NCBI RefSeq assembly: GCF_031884435.1
Contig: NZ_CP134779.1
Coordinates: forward strand, 3,224,001-3,288,000
From: Bosea sp. 685
GTDB lineage: Bacteria > Pseudomonadota > Alphaproteobacteria > Rhizobiales > Beijerinckiaceae
Length of the DNA stretch: 64,000 nt
Reading direction: 5' to 3'
Part shown: positions 9,910-17,828 of the stretch, piece after piece
How the letters are laid out: each line of letters starts with the position of its first letter
How positions within the stretch are numbered: the first letter of the stretch is position 1
Translations under genes and position numbers: made by a program
Notes under the pieces: generated by a model
The model's database searches: none
What the model saw: only the letters and a program-made list of their open reading frames with translations
Told to the model about the DNA's origin: nothing

Positions 9910-10870
9910 TGTGGAGCCTCAACAGGTTGTCCTCGTCGAGAGCGAGTCTGCTGATTGGGGTTTTGGCCTGGATACCGCCATGTGGTCGATGCCAATTGTA
10001 GTGGTGGAGCCAGCGCGGCAGCTCTTCGGTTCGTCGGTCTGAGTGGTCATAGGGCCTGGCATAGGCCCATTCGCGCAGAGCGGTCTGGATGAAGCGCTCG
10101 GCCTTGCCGTTGGTCTTGGGCGTGTAGGGCTTGGTCCTGATGTGTCGCAGGCCGAGATCGCGGCAGGCGTCGCGGAAAGCGAAGGCTTTGTAGCATGAGC
10201 CGTTGTCGGTCATGACGCGGGTGACGGTGACGCCGAGGCGTTCGTAATAGGCCACCGCCGCCCTGAGGAAGGCGACGGCACTGAGCGCCTTCTCGTCCGG
10301 CTTCATCTCGACGAAGGCGAGCCGCGAGGCATCGTCGATGCAGACATGGGCGAACTCCCAGCCGAGACCTTCGCCGCGCCCGCGCCGGTTGCTCTGGCGG
10401 GTTCGGTCCCCGGTGATGCGGTGGCCGACACCGTCGATGCGGCCGAGCTTCTTGATGTCGATGTGGATCAACTCGCCGGGATGGGCGCGCTCGTAACGGC
10501 GCACCGGCTCGGCCGGCTCGAGGTCGCGCATCCGGCTCAATCGCGCCCGCCGCAGGATCCGGCTCACCGTCGCCGGCGAGACGCCGACCTGCCGGGCAAT
10601 GGCCTGACCGCTCAGGCGCTGGCGCCGCAGCGCGATGATCTGCTCAATCTTGTCGTCAGGCGTCGGACGATGCAGACGGTGGGGCCGCGACGAGCGGTCG
10701 GCCAGACCCGCTACGCCCCCGGCGGCGAAACGTTCGATCCATTTATGGACGGTCTTCAGGCTGACGCCGACGCAGACCGCGATCTCGGCGGGCCTGCGCC
10801 CATCGGCCGCCATCCGCGTAATCCGCTCTCGACCCAGCCGCGTCAGACGGGCATTCTTGTGGATGTTCAT
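9905..10870 (-). CDS. IS481-family transposase
   Basis: A 321-residue DDE transposase. Two helix-turn-helix regions at about residues 15-55 (AEIAVCVGVSLKTVHKWIER) and 85-110 (SGQAIARQVGVSPATVSRIL) precede an rve integrase core with D138 (HIDIKK), D222 (VMTDNGS) and E258 (KTNGKAERF). The D222-E258 spacing is the family D35E. The ATG at 10870 has a strong GGGAGG upstream. The frame reads out through the left terminal repeat, and its TAG stop is supplied by the TCTAGA target duplication, not by the element itself. Confidence 0.95.
   Translation of the reverse strand: MNIHKNARLTRLGRERITRMAADGRRPAEIAVCVGVSLKTVHKWIERFAAGGVAGLADRSSRPHRLHRPTPDDKIEQIIALRRQRLSGQAIARQVGVSPATVSRILRRARLSRMRDLEPAEPVRRYERAHPGELIHIDIKKLGRIDGVGHRITGDRTRQSNRRGRGEGLGWEFAHVCIDDASRLAFVEMKPDEKALSAVAFLRAAVAYYERLGVTVTRVMTDNGSCYKAFAFRDACRDLGLRHIRTKPYTPKTNGKAERFIQTALREWAYARPYDHSDRRTEELPRWLHHYNWHRPHGGIQAKTPISRLALDEDNLLRLHI
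9910..9932. repeat. Left terminal inverted repeat of the IS481-type element
   Basis: This 23-bp end starts TGTGGAGCC and pairs imperfectly with 10933-10955. It also encodes the last residues of the transposase, which is read outward through it. Confidence 0.85.
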
Positions 10871-10932
10871 CCGGTTCCTCCCCGAGGGATACTGAAGCTT
10901 CGCAACCTCAGCTTCCTCGCTCGGGACCGGAT

Positions 10933-10955
10933 GGACAACCTATTGAGAGCTCACA
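10933..10955. repeat. Right terminal inverted repeat of the IS481-type element
   Basis: This 23-bp end, read inward, begins TGTGAGCTCTCAATAGG. It lies upstream of the transposase start and probably contains its promoter. Confidence 0.85.
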
Positions 10956-10961
10956 TCTAGA
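10956..10961. repeat. Target-site duplication TCTAGA, right copy
   Basis: Second copy of the 6-bp TCTAGA that flanks the IS481-type element. Removing the element and one copy restores a continuous sequence downstream of the oxidoreductase stop. Confidence 0.85.
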
Positions 10962-10991
10962 CTGTCCCTGCGCAGCGCCGGCATGGTGCTT

Positions 10992-11048
10992 CGAAGGCAT
11001 GAGCCTTCGCGCCGGCCCATTACGGCGGGGGCGAAAACGCCCCCGCCG
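10992..11048. terminator. Two stem-loops downstream of the aldehyde dehydrogenase gene
   Basis: Hairpin CGAAGGC-ATGA-GCCTTCG (10992-11009) and a perfect 11-bp GC stem with an AAAA loop (11023-11048). Neither has a clear T run on the minus strand. The position 15 bp after the aldehyde dehydrogenase stop suggests transcript-end or mRNA-protecting structures. Confidence 0.55.
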
Positions 11049-11062
11049 CGGGATGAGCCTTC

Positions 11063-12493
11063 TCAGGCCGCCTCGAAGCCGACGGTGCCCTTGATCTCGA
11101 GGAACTCCTCGAGGCCGAAGCCGGCATATTCGCGGCCATTGCCGGACTGCTTGTAGCCGCCGAAGGGCGCGCCCGCGTCCCAGGCCGGGTAGTTGATGTA
11201 GACATTGCCGCTGCGCATCTTGGCGGCGACCTTGCGGGCGCGATCGAGCGAGCCGGACTGGACATAAGAGGCCAGCCCGTAAGGCGTGTCGTTCGCCCGC
11301 TCGATCACCTCATCCTCGCTGCCATAGGGCAGGATCGAGAGCACGGGGCCGAAGATCTCCTCGCGCGCGATCGCCATCTCGTCGGTGACGCCGCCGAACA
11401 CGGTCGGGCGGACATAGTAGCCGCGGTTCAGCCCTTCCGGACGCCCCGTTCCACCGGTGACCAGCGTCGCGCCTTCCTTGATGCCAGCCTCGATCAGGCG
11501 CTGGATCTTCTCGTACTGCACCTCGCTGACGACGGGACCGAGGAAGACGCCGTCCGCCGACGGCGCGCCGACCTTGAGCGGCTCGGCGACCTGCTTGGCG
11601 ATGGCGAGCGCCTCCTCATGCAGCTTCTCCGGTACGAACATCCGGGTCGGTGCATTGCAGGACTGGCCGGAGTTGCGCATGACGCTTTCGACGCCGAGCT
11701 TCACCGATTTCTGCAGATCGGCATCGTCCAGGATGATGTTGGCCGATTTGCCGCCGAGCTCCTGATGCACGCGCTTGACCGTATCGGCCGCGGCCTTGGC
11801 GACAAGGATGCCGGCGCGGGTCGAACCGGTGAAGGAGACCATGTCGACGCCCGGATGACGCGAGATCGCCTCGCCGACCGTCGGCCCGTCGCCGTTGACG
11901 AGGTTGAACACGCCCTTCGGCACGCCGGCCTCATGCATCGCCTCCGCGAAGATGATGGCGTTGATCGGGGCGATCTCACTGGGCTTCAGCACCATGGTGC
12001 AGCCGGCGGCAAGAGCCGGCGCGACCTTGCACATGATCTGGTTCAGCGGCCAGTTCCACGGCGTGATCATGCCGACGACGCCGATCGGCTCCTTTGCGAT
12101 CAGGGTCGTGCCGCGCAGCTCCTCGAATTCGAAGGTCTCCAGCGTCTCGATCATCTTCGCCAGATGGGCGGTGCCCATGGCGGCCTGCGCCCGGTGGGCC
12201 AGCTCCTTCGGCGCGCCCATCTCACGCGAGAGCGCGTCGGCGATATCCGCATAACGGGCCTTATAGGCCTCGGCCAGACGGCGCATCAGCGCCAGGCGCT
12301 CGGCACGCGAGGTCGCGGCGAAGGCCGGGAAGGCGGCGCGGGCTGCAGCGACCGCCTTGTCGACATCGGCTTGCTCGCCGAGCGCGATCGTGGCGAAGGC
12401 CTCCTCCGTCGAAGGGTCGATCACGTCGAGCGTCTTGTTGCCCGAGGGCGCCACCCACTGACCATCGATGTAGAATTGCAAGGCGTGCGACAT
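11063..12493 (-). CDS. NAD(P)-dependent aldehyde dehydrogenase
   Basis: A 476-residue ALDH-superfamily enzyme oxidising an aldehyde to the carboxylate. Visible motifs are the NAD-binding PWNWPLNQ and MVLKPSEIAP, the coenzyme-site FTGSTRAG, the general-base Glu in HQELGGKSANI, the catalytic Cys in NSGQSCNAP, and EEIFGPVLS near the C-terminus. Length is normal. The gene is monocistronic. The substrate cannot be read from sequence; SGQSC and FTGS are generic. It could supply a semialdehyde dehydrogenase step to the amino acid pathways further on, but nothing links it to them directly. Confidence 0.93.
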   Translation of the reverse strand: MSHALQFYIDGQWVAPSGNKTLDVIDPSTEEAFATIALGEQADVDKAVAAARAAFPAFAATSRAERLALMRRLAEAYKARYADIADALSREMGAPKELAHRAQAAMGTAHLAKMIETLETFEFEELRGTTLIAKEPIGVVGMITPWNWPLNQIMCKVAPALAAGCTMVLKPSEIAPINAIIFAEAMHEAGVPKGVFNLVNGDGPTVGEAISRHPGVDMVSFTGSTRAGILVAKAAADTVKRVHQELGGKSANIILDDADLQKSVKLGVESVMRNSGQSCNAPTRMFVPEKLHEEALAIAKQVAEPLKVGAPSADGVFLGPVVSEVQYEKIQRLIEAGIKEGATLVTGGTGRPEGLNRGYYVRPTVFGGVTDEMAIAREEIFGPVLSILPYGSEDEVIERANDTPYGLASYVQSGSLDRARKVAAKMRSGNVYINYPAWDAGAPFGGYKQSGNGREYAGFGLEEFLEIKGTVGFEAA

Positions 12494-12798
12494 GATGCGT
12501 TCTCCGAAGGCTGATCTCAGCAGGTGATTATTCCCGACCGCCCGGATCCGCCCGCGCCGGCAATGATTGCAGGCGGGCGGGACAGGCGACCGGTCGGTCT
12601 GGTCTCGACAGCTTGGCGTTCCTCACGACCAAACGATGGCGCGCGGTTCGATCCCGCCCGCCGAAGCGACGAGGATCGGTCCGTGATCTGTCCGCACGCG
12701 CTTCGCGCTGTGTTCCGACAGTCATAACGATAGGCGGATGCCGGATGGTTGTCACGGCCGGATCGGCCCGGATTCAGGCATGGCCCCATGCCGCCATG
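12494..12798. other. Intergenic region without a recognised gene
   Basis: About 300 bp upstream of the aldehyde dehydrogenase gene and downstream of the fRMsr gene, both on the minus strand. It contains a GGTTCGATCC segment that resembles a tRNA T-loop, but no anticodon or acceptor arms surround it. Short open frames here lack ribosome binding sites and family likeness. It must contain the aldehyde dehydrogenase promoter, which I cannot pinpoint. Confidence 0.5.
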
Positions 12799-13302
12799 TC
12801 AGGGCGCGATCGGAGCGCTCGCCGAGAGATAGATCGCGGCGATGGCTTCGATGCCGGCCTGATCGGCCGCGTCGAACCGGGCCGGATGCGGGCTGTCGAG
12901 GTCGATCACCCCGATCACCTCACCGTCGCGGAGCAAGGTCACGACCAGTTCCGAGCGGGAGGCCGCATCGCAGGCGATATGGCCGGGGAAGGCATGGACA
13001 TCCTCGACCAGCATCGACTGCCGGCGCTCGACCGCAGCACCGCAGACGCCGCGCCCGACCGGAATGCGCACGCAGGCCGGCTTGCCCTGGAACGGCCCGA
13101 GCACGAGCTCGCCGTCGCGCATGATGTAGAAGCCGGCCCAGTTGAGGCCCGGCATCATCTGGAACAGCAGCGCCGAGGTGTTGGCGGCGTTGGCGATCGC
13201 ATCGCCCTCCCCCACTAGGAGAGCCTCGAGCTGCTGCGACAATTCGCGATAGAATTCCGCCTTGTCGTCCGTCGCGATCGCGAGCGCTTCAAACATCGCC
13301 AT
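12799..13302 (-). CDS. msrC: Free methionine-(R)-sulfoxide reductase, GAF domain (fRMsr)
   Basis: A 167-residue single-GAF-domain cytosolic enzyme reducing free methionine-R-sulfoxide with thioredoxin. The three redox cysteines are present: C77 and C87 in KPACVRIPVGRGVCG, and C111 in GHIACDAASRSE. Their spacing (10 and 34 residues from the first) is that of the E. coli enzyme (C84, C94, C118). The core motif LNWAGFYIM and the C-terminal VIGVIDLDSP are typical. The start is at 13302, or 13296 if the second Met is used. The gene is divergent from the alkyltransferase gene. Both repair oxidative or alkylation damage. Confidence 0.92.
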   Translation of the reverse strand: MAMFEALAIATDDKAEFYRELSQQLEALLVGEGDAIANAANTSALLFQMMPGLNWAGFYIMRDGELVLGPFQGKPACVRIPVGRGVCGAAVERRQSMLVEDVHAFPGHIACDAASRSELVVTLLRDGEVIGVIDLDSPHPARFDAADQAGIEAIAAIYLSASAPIAP

Positions 13303-13512
13303 TCCTCATCAGGGGGCCTGCCTAATCAAGATATCCTGGATGCCGGCATCCATCCGGCCCCTCCTAACATGTCGTGCACCGCTGCGACCATCGGTCCCGC
13401 GCACCGCATGGACATCTCCCAAGGGCATCTCCCATGGGCAGGAATCGGGTGGAGGACGGTGCCCTCAGTCCCTATCTCCAGGACCAGCAATCGGACCCGA
13501 CAGGAGACAGCC

Positions 13513-14070
13513 ATGCGCGACATCATCCGCTTTGCCTGGGGCAAAAGCACCCTGGGCGACTGTCTGGTCGCGACTTCAACCAAGGGCCTGGTCGCCTTCG
13601 AGTTCGCCAGCCAGCGCCCGGCCATGGAGGCGGCGCTGCATGCGCGCTTCCCGGACGCTGAGATCGACAGCGACGCAAGCGGCCTAGCTGAGCTCGCCGG
13701 CACGATAGCGCAATTGGTCAAGCAGCCCGGCCTCGCCCCGGACATCCCGCTCGATCTGCGCGGAACGCCCTATGAGATCAATGTCTGGCAGATGCTCCGG
13801 GATATCCCGGTCGGCGAGACTACCCATTACGGCGCCTTGGCCGCGCGGCTGGGCACGCGCGATGCCCGCGACGTCACCAAGGCGATCGCCGCCAACCCGA
13901 TTGCGATCCTGGTGCCCTGTCACCGAGTCCTCAGGAAGGACGGCTCGATCTCGGGATATCGCTGGGGCGTGTACCGCAAGAAGGCGCTGCTGCAGCGCGA
14001 GAGAGACGCGGTCGCGAGATCAACGACGTTGCCGCGGGACGCGGATCACAGCCTTCGGCCAGCTGCCTGA
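13513..14070 (+). CDS. ogt: Methylated-DNA-[protein]-cysteine S-methyltransferase (O6-alkylguanine alkyltransferase)
   Basis: A 185-residue suicide DNA-repair protein that transfers an alkyl group from O6-alkylguanine to its own Cys. The active site is PCHRV with C136, the helix-turn-helix VWQMLRDIPVGETTHYG lies before it, and GSISGYRWGVYRKKALLQRE follows. The ATG at 13513 is preceded by CAGGAGACAG. The frame is open another 48 codons upstream but without family similarity. No Ada N-terminal methyl-phosphotriester domain is present, so this is the constitutive Ogt/AGT type. Confidence 0.93.
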   Translation: MRDIIRFAWGKSTLGDCLVATSTKGLVAFEFASQRPAMEAALHARFPDAEIDSDASGLAELAGTIAQLVKQPGLAPDIPLDLRGTPYEINVWQMLRDIPVGETTHYGALAARLGTRDARDVTKAIAANPIAILVPCHRVLRKDGSISGYRWGVYRKKALLQRERDAVARSTTLPRDADHSLRPAA

Positions 14071-14248
14071 ATTATGCGGATCGGGGGGCATTCGCACCCT
14101 CGCCTCCTGCGCCCCAAGCCCGGTCGGCTCGTATCTGTGTTGGTGTATGCGCAGGGTTGGTTCATGCGCAGGACGCCGCCATAGCCGCACGCGAAAATCC
14201 TGGCGGTCACAGGGTGGGGACGGCGGCAATCGCCAGGGTCATGCCGCG

Positions 14249-14276
14249 TTGACATAATCTATAACTTCAATAGACA
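14249..14276 (+). promoter_or_regulatory. Candidate sigma-70-type promoter of the first peptide-type ABC operon
   Basis: TTGACA (14249-14254) and TAGACA (14271-14276), 16 bp apart, in an A/T-rich pocket about 50 bp before the binding-protein start. The -35 is perfect and the -10 is weak; TATAAC at 14260 is an alternative -10. This is a match by eye only. Confidence 0.4.
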
Positions 14277-14326
14277 ATATCGATATCTGGTTTGTGGCCC
14301 GGCTGGGCCCGATGCGGGAGATCGAG

Positions 14327-15922
14327 ATGTCGAGGTTGATCCGGGCCCTGATGGTGACGGCGGCGCTCGCGGTGGCGGGTCATGCCGGAGCGCAGCAGAA
14401 GGACACGCCCGCCTATGGCGGCACGCTGAGCGCGATCGTTCATCCCGAGCCGCCGATCCTGTCGCCACTCCTGAACACGGCGACGCCGATCGTCCTCGTC
14501 GCCACCAAGATCAATGACGGGCTCGTCGACTATGCCAGCGACGGGACCATCGTTCCCAAGCTCGCCGAGAGCTGGGATTTCTCGAAGGACGGGCTGACGC
14601 TCGCCTTCAAGCTGCGCAAGGGCGTGACCTGGCATGACGGCAAGCCCTTCACCGCGGCGGATGTGAAGTTCTCGATCGAGGAAGGCCTGCTGAAATACTC
14701 CTCCACCGGCAAGCGCATCTTCAAGACGCTCGCCAAGGTCGAGACGCCAGACGACTACACGGTGGTGCTGACGCTCTCGCAGCCGACCCCGGTGATCTAC
14801 CGCAACCTCAATTCCCAGGCGCTCTGGCTGCTGCCGAAGCATCTCTATGAAGGCACGGATATCCGCTCCAATCCGTGGAACGCCAAGCCGATCGGCACCG
14901 GGCCCTTTCGCTTCACCGAATATGTCCGCGGCAGCCATATCGCGCTCGATCGCAACCCGAACTACTGGGAGGCCGGCAAGCCCTATCTCGACCGGATCGT
15001 CTTCAAGGTGATCCCGGATGCGGCCGGACGCGCCGCCGCCTTCGAGACCGGCGCGGTCCAGTTCGGCCAGCAGCATCCGATTACCTTCGCCGATGCGGAA
15101 CGCCTGAAGAAGACCGGCAAGTTCATCGTCGATACGCGCGGCTACGAGTTTTCGCCGACCTGGTTCTGGCTGGAGCCGAACCATAGGAACCAGTACCTGC
15201 AGCATCTCAAGGTGCGCCAGGCGATTGCCCATGCGATCGATCGCGGCCTGCTGCTGAAGACCGTCTGGGGCGGCTATGGCAAGCCCGCGGTCAGCCCGAT
15301 CCCCTCCGCGCTCAAGCCGTTCCACCTGGGTGAGGGGCTGCAGCAATATCCGTTCGACCCCAAGAAGGCCGAGCAGCTACTCGACGAGGCCGGCTTCCCC
15401 CGCAAGGCCGACGGCTTCCGCTTCAAGCTGACCCATGACTTCATCCCCTATGGCGACGATTATCGCCGCACCGGCGAGTTCGTGCGCCAGGCGCTGCGCC
15501 GCGTTGGCATCGACGTGACGCTCGGCAGCCAGGACCTCACCACCTGGCTGAAGAGCGTCTTCACCGACTATAATTTCGACCTGATCAGCTCCTGGGGTGG
15601 CTCCGGCGCCGATCCGCAAATGGGCATCGAGACGCGCTTCTGGTCGAAGGCGCGCCAGCCCGGCACGGCCTGGACCGTCGTCTCCGAATACAAGAACGAC
15701 GAGCTCGACGCGGCGCTGGAAGATGCGCAGACGCAGGTCGACCCGCAGAAGCGCGTCGAGGACTACAACACGCTCCAGCGCATCGTGCAGCGCGACCTCC
15801 CCCTCATCCCGCTTTTCGAGGTCGATTGGTTCTCCGTCTATGATAGCCGGCTCCGCGGCCTGACCGACACGCCCAACCAGCGGGCGGACAATTTCGCCGG
15901 CGTCTATTTCGCGTCCGAGTGA
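14327..15922 (+). CDS. ABC transporter substrate-binding protein, peptide/nickel family (SBP_bac_5)
   Basis: A 531-residue periplasmic solute-binding protein. A signal peptide (MSRLIRALMVTAALAVAGHA, cleavage near GAQQ) is followed by the family-5 pattern: LVDYASDGTIVPKLAESWDF, LRKGVTWHDGKPFTAADVKFS, NPWNAKPIGTGPFRFTEY and VRQAIAHAIDR. The ATG at 14327 has GGGAG 6 bp upstream; the in-frame GTG at 14294 would spoil the signal peptide. It is the first gene of an operon with two permeases and two flavin-dependent enzymes, so the ligand is probably an organosulfur or nitrogenous compound rather than a peptide. The ligand is inferred, not shown. Confidence 0.92.
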   Translation: MSRLIRALMVTAALAVAGHAGAQQKDTPAYGGTLSAIVHPEPPILSPLLNTATPIVLVATKINDGLVDYASDGTIVPKLAESWDFSKDGLTLAFKLRKGVTWHDGKPFTAADVKFSIEEGLLKYSSTGKRIFKTLAKVETPDDYTVVLTLSQPTPVIYRNLNSQALWLLPKHLYEGTDIRSNPWNAKPIGTGPFRFTEYVRGSHIALDRNPNYWEAGKPYLDRIVFKVIPDAAGRAAAFETGAVQFGQQHPITFADAERLKKTGKFIVDTRGYEFSPTWFWLEPNHRNQYLQHLKVRQAIAHAIDRGLLLKTVWGGYGKPAVSPIPSALKPFHLGEGLQQYPFDPKKAEQLLDEAGFPRKADGFRFKLTHDFIPYGDDYRRTGEFVRQALRRVGIDVTLGSQDLTTWLKSVFTDYNFDLISSWGGSGADPQMGIETRFWSKARQPGTAWTVVSEYKNDELDAALEDAQTQVDPQKRVEDYNTLQRIVQRDLPLIPLFEVDWFSVYDSRLRGLTDTPNQRADNFAGVYFASE

Positions 15923-15934
15923 GCCGTCGAGGCC

Positions 15935-15964
15935 AGGAATCTACGCATCGGGAATCCACGCATG
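15935..15964 (+). repeat. 15-bp tandem duplication covering the permease start codon
   Basis: Two adjacent 15-bp units (AGGAATCTACGCATC and GGGAATCCACGCATG) differ at three positions. The second contains the ATG of the permease gene. It is one of six such duplications at gene starts or junctions in this window. Confidence 0.7.
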
Positions 15965-16942
15965 TTGCCCTATCTCGCGCGGCGCCTGCTGCTGGCAGTG
16001 CCATTGATCCTCGGGATCATCGCCTTCAATTTCTTCCTGCTCCAGCTGGCGCCCGGCGATCTCGCCGACGTGCTGGCGAGTGAACAGGGCGGCGCCGCCG
16101 CCGATGCCGGCTATGTCGCCGAACTGCGCAAGGCCTTCGGGCTCGACCTGCCGGTGCTGGCCCAGCTCGGCGTCTATCTCAAGAACGTCCTGACGCTGGA
16201 TTTCGGCTTCTCCCATCGCTACGGCGTGCCGGTTGCGACCCTGATCACCGAGCGCCTGGGCGGCACGCTCTTGTTGGCGCTGACGAGCCTTGTGCTTGCC
16301 GTCGCGATCGGCACGGCGCTTGGGCTACTCGCTTCGCGCCGGCCCGGAGGGATCGTCGACAGCCTGGTCTCGGTCCTGTCGACGGTCGCCTATTCAGCCC
16401 CGCTCTTCTGGGTCGGGCTGATGCTGGTCGTGCTCTTCGGCGTCCATCTGCAATGGCTGCCGACAGGCGGCTTCCAGGAGGTGACGCAGGTTCCGCTGCG
16501 GGGGCTCGTCCTCTGGGGCGACCGCCTGCGCCATCTCGTTTTGCCCGCGACGACGCTGGCGCTGTTCTTCGTCGCGATCTATGCCCGCATGACCCGCGCC
16601 TCGATGATCGAGGCGATGAGCCAGGACTATATCCGCACGGCCCGCGCCAAAGGCCTGAGCGAAGGGCGCATCGCGCTTCGGCACGGCTTCCGCAACGCGC
16701 TCCTGCCACTCGTCACCATGGTCGGCCTCCAGGCAGGCTCCCTGCTCGGCGGCTCGGTCGTCGTCGAGACGGTGTTCGCCTGGCCCGGCATGGGCCGGCT
16801 CGCCTTCGAGGCGGTCAGCAACCGCGACCTCAACCTGCTGCTCTCGATCATGCTGCTCAGCTCCTTTGTCGTGGTGGCCGTCAACCTGACGGTCGACCTG
16901 CTCTATGCCTGGCTCGACCCGCGCATCGCGGTGAGCGCATGA
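15962..16942 (+). CDS. ABC transporter permease, DppB-like
   Basis: A 326-residue integral membrane permease of the peptide/nickel type. It begins MLPYLARRLLLAVPLILGI (TM1) and continues LLQLAPGD, typical of DppB. The EAA-loop region reads YIRTARAKGLSEGRIALRHGFRNALLPL, and the C-terminus is LLYAWLDPRIAVS. About six membrane segments are expected. It starts 39 bp after the binding-protein stop and its stop overlaps the next start by 4 bp (ATGA). It should pair with the DppC-like gene; no ATPase follows in this operon. Confidence 0.93.
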   Translation: MLPYLARRLLLAVPLILGIIAFNFFLLQLAPGDLADVLASEQGGAAADAGYVAELRKAFGLDLPVLAQLGVYLKNVLTLDFGFSHRYGVPVATLITERLGGTLLLALTSLVLAVAIGTALGLLASRRPGGIVDSLVSVLSTVAYSAPLFWVGLMLVVLFGVHLQWLPTGGFQEVTQVPLRGLVLWGDRLRHLVLPATTLALFFVAIYARMTRASMIEAMSQDYIRTARAKGLSEGRIALRHGFRNALLPLVTMVGLQAGSLLGGSVVVETVFAWPGMGRLAFEAVSNRDLNLLLSIMLLSSFVVVAVNLTVDLLYAWLDPRIAVSA

Positions 16943-17775
16943 GCCGGCCCTCGGTGCTGCGCACGCTGCTCTCCTCGCCTGCCGGCATCGTGGGCAGCCT
17001 GGTCGTGATCGGCGTGCTGGCGGCCGCCGTGACGGCGCCGCTGCTCTTCCCCGGCGACCCCTTCGACATGGTCGCCGCGCCCTTCACCTGGCCGGCGACC
17101 GACCGCGACTATCCGCTCGGCACCGATCTGATGGGGCGCGATATCGCGGCCGGCCTGTTCCACGGCGCCTCCGTCTCACTGATGGTGGGAGCGATCGCCG
17201 CCGCCATCGCGCTTGGCATCGGCGTCTCGCTTGGCGCCATCGCCGGCTATTACGGCGGCTGGATCGACGATGTCGTGATGCGGGTGACCGAGCTCTTCCA
17301 GACCATGCCGGCCTTCCTGCTGGCGATCGTACTCGTCGCGGTGCTCAACCCGTCGATCTTCACCATCATCCTGGCGCTCGGCGTCACGGCCTGGCCCGGC
17401 ATCGCCCGCCTGACGCGGGCCGAGGTGATGACGCTGCGAGACCGTGATTTCGTCCAGGCATTGGTCGCCATGGGGATGCGGGACTGGCGCATCCTGGTGG
17501 TTCACATCATCCCCAACGCCATGACGCCCGTCATCGTGGCGGCCTCGATCCTGGTCGCGACAGCGATCCTCTCGGAGGCGGGCCTGTCCTTCCTCGGCCT
17601 CGGCGACCCCAACCATGTCAGCTGGGGCACGATGATCGGGGCCGGCCGCGATGCCCTGCGCACGGCCTGGTATCAGACCGCCATTCCCGGCCTCGCAATC
17701 ATGGTCACGGTGCTCGCCCTGAACCTGCTCGGCGACGCCCTGAACCAGGCCCTCAACCCGAGGCTCAGGCGGTGA
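16939..17775 (+). CDS. ABC transporter permease, DppC-like
   Basis: A 278-residue permease partner of the DppB-like subunit. It has the DppC-type segment YPLGTDLMGRDIAAGLFHGA after TM1, the EAA-type loop DRDFVQALVAMGMRDWRIL, HIIPNAMTPVIV, and LSFLGLGDPNHVSWGTMIG. The start overlaps the previous stop (ATGA). The next gene begins after about 50 bp and encodes a flavoprotein, not an ATPase, so energising must come from elsewhere in the genome. Confidence 0.93.
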   Translation: MSRPSVLRTLLSSPAGIVGSLVVIGVLAAAVTAPLLFPGDPFDMVAAPFTWPATDRDYPLGTDLMGRDIAAGLFHGASVSLMVGAIAAAIALGIGVSLGAIAGYYGGWIDDVVMRVTELFQTMPAFLLAIVLVAVLNPSIFTIILALGVTAWPGIARLTRAEVMTLRDRDFVQALVAMGMRDWRILVVHIIPNAMTPVIVAASILVATAILSEAGLSFLGLGDPNHVSWGTMIGAGRDALRTAWYQTAIPGLAIMVTVLALNLLGDALNQALNPRLRR

Positions 17776-17828
17776 CGGCCCGCCGCACAGCCTCAGCCCC
17801 CGTTTCGCAACCCCGCGAAGGACATCCG

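Larger units (their letters stand above)
9910..10955 (-). mobile_element. IS481-family insertion sequence, complete (1046 bp)
   Basis: The ends were defined by terminal inverted repeats beginning TGTG: left TGTGGAGCCTCAACAGG and right (reverse complement) TGTGAGCTCTCAATAGG, each continuing TTGTCC, about 18 of 23 positions identical. A 6-bp direct duplication TCTAGA flanks it. It carries one full-length transposase gene on the minus strand with an intact catalytic triad, so it may be active. Size and ends fit the IS481 family. It is inserted exactly at the 3' end of the oxidoreductase gene. Confidence 0.92.

Noticed and set aside
12645..12675. tRNA-like T-arm GCGGTTCGATCCCGC
   Set aside because: Only a four-pair stem with a T-loop-like sequence. 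No D arm, anticodon arm or acceptor stem could be placed at the right distances on either strand.
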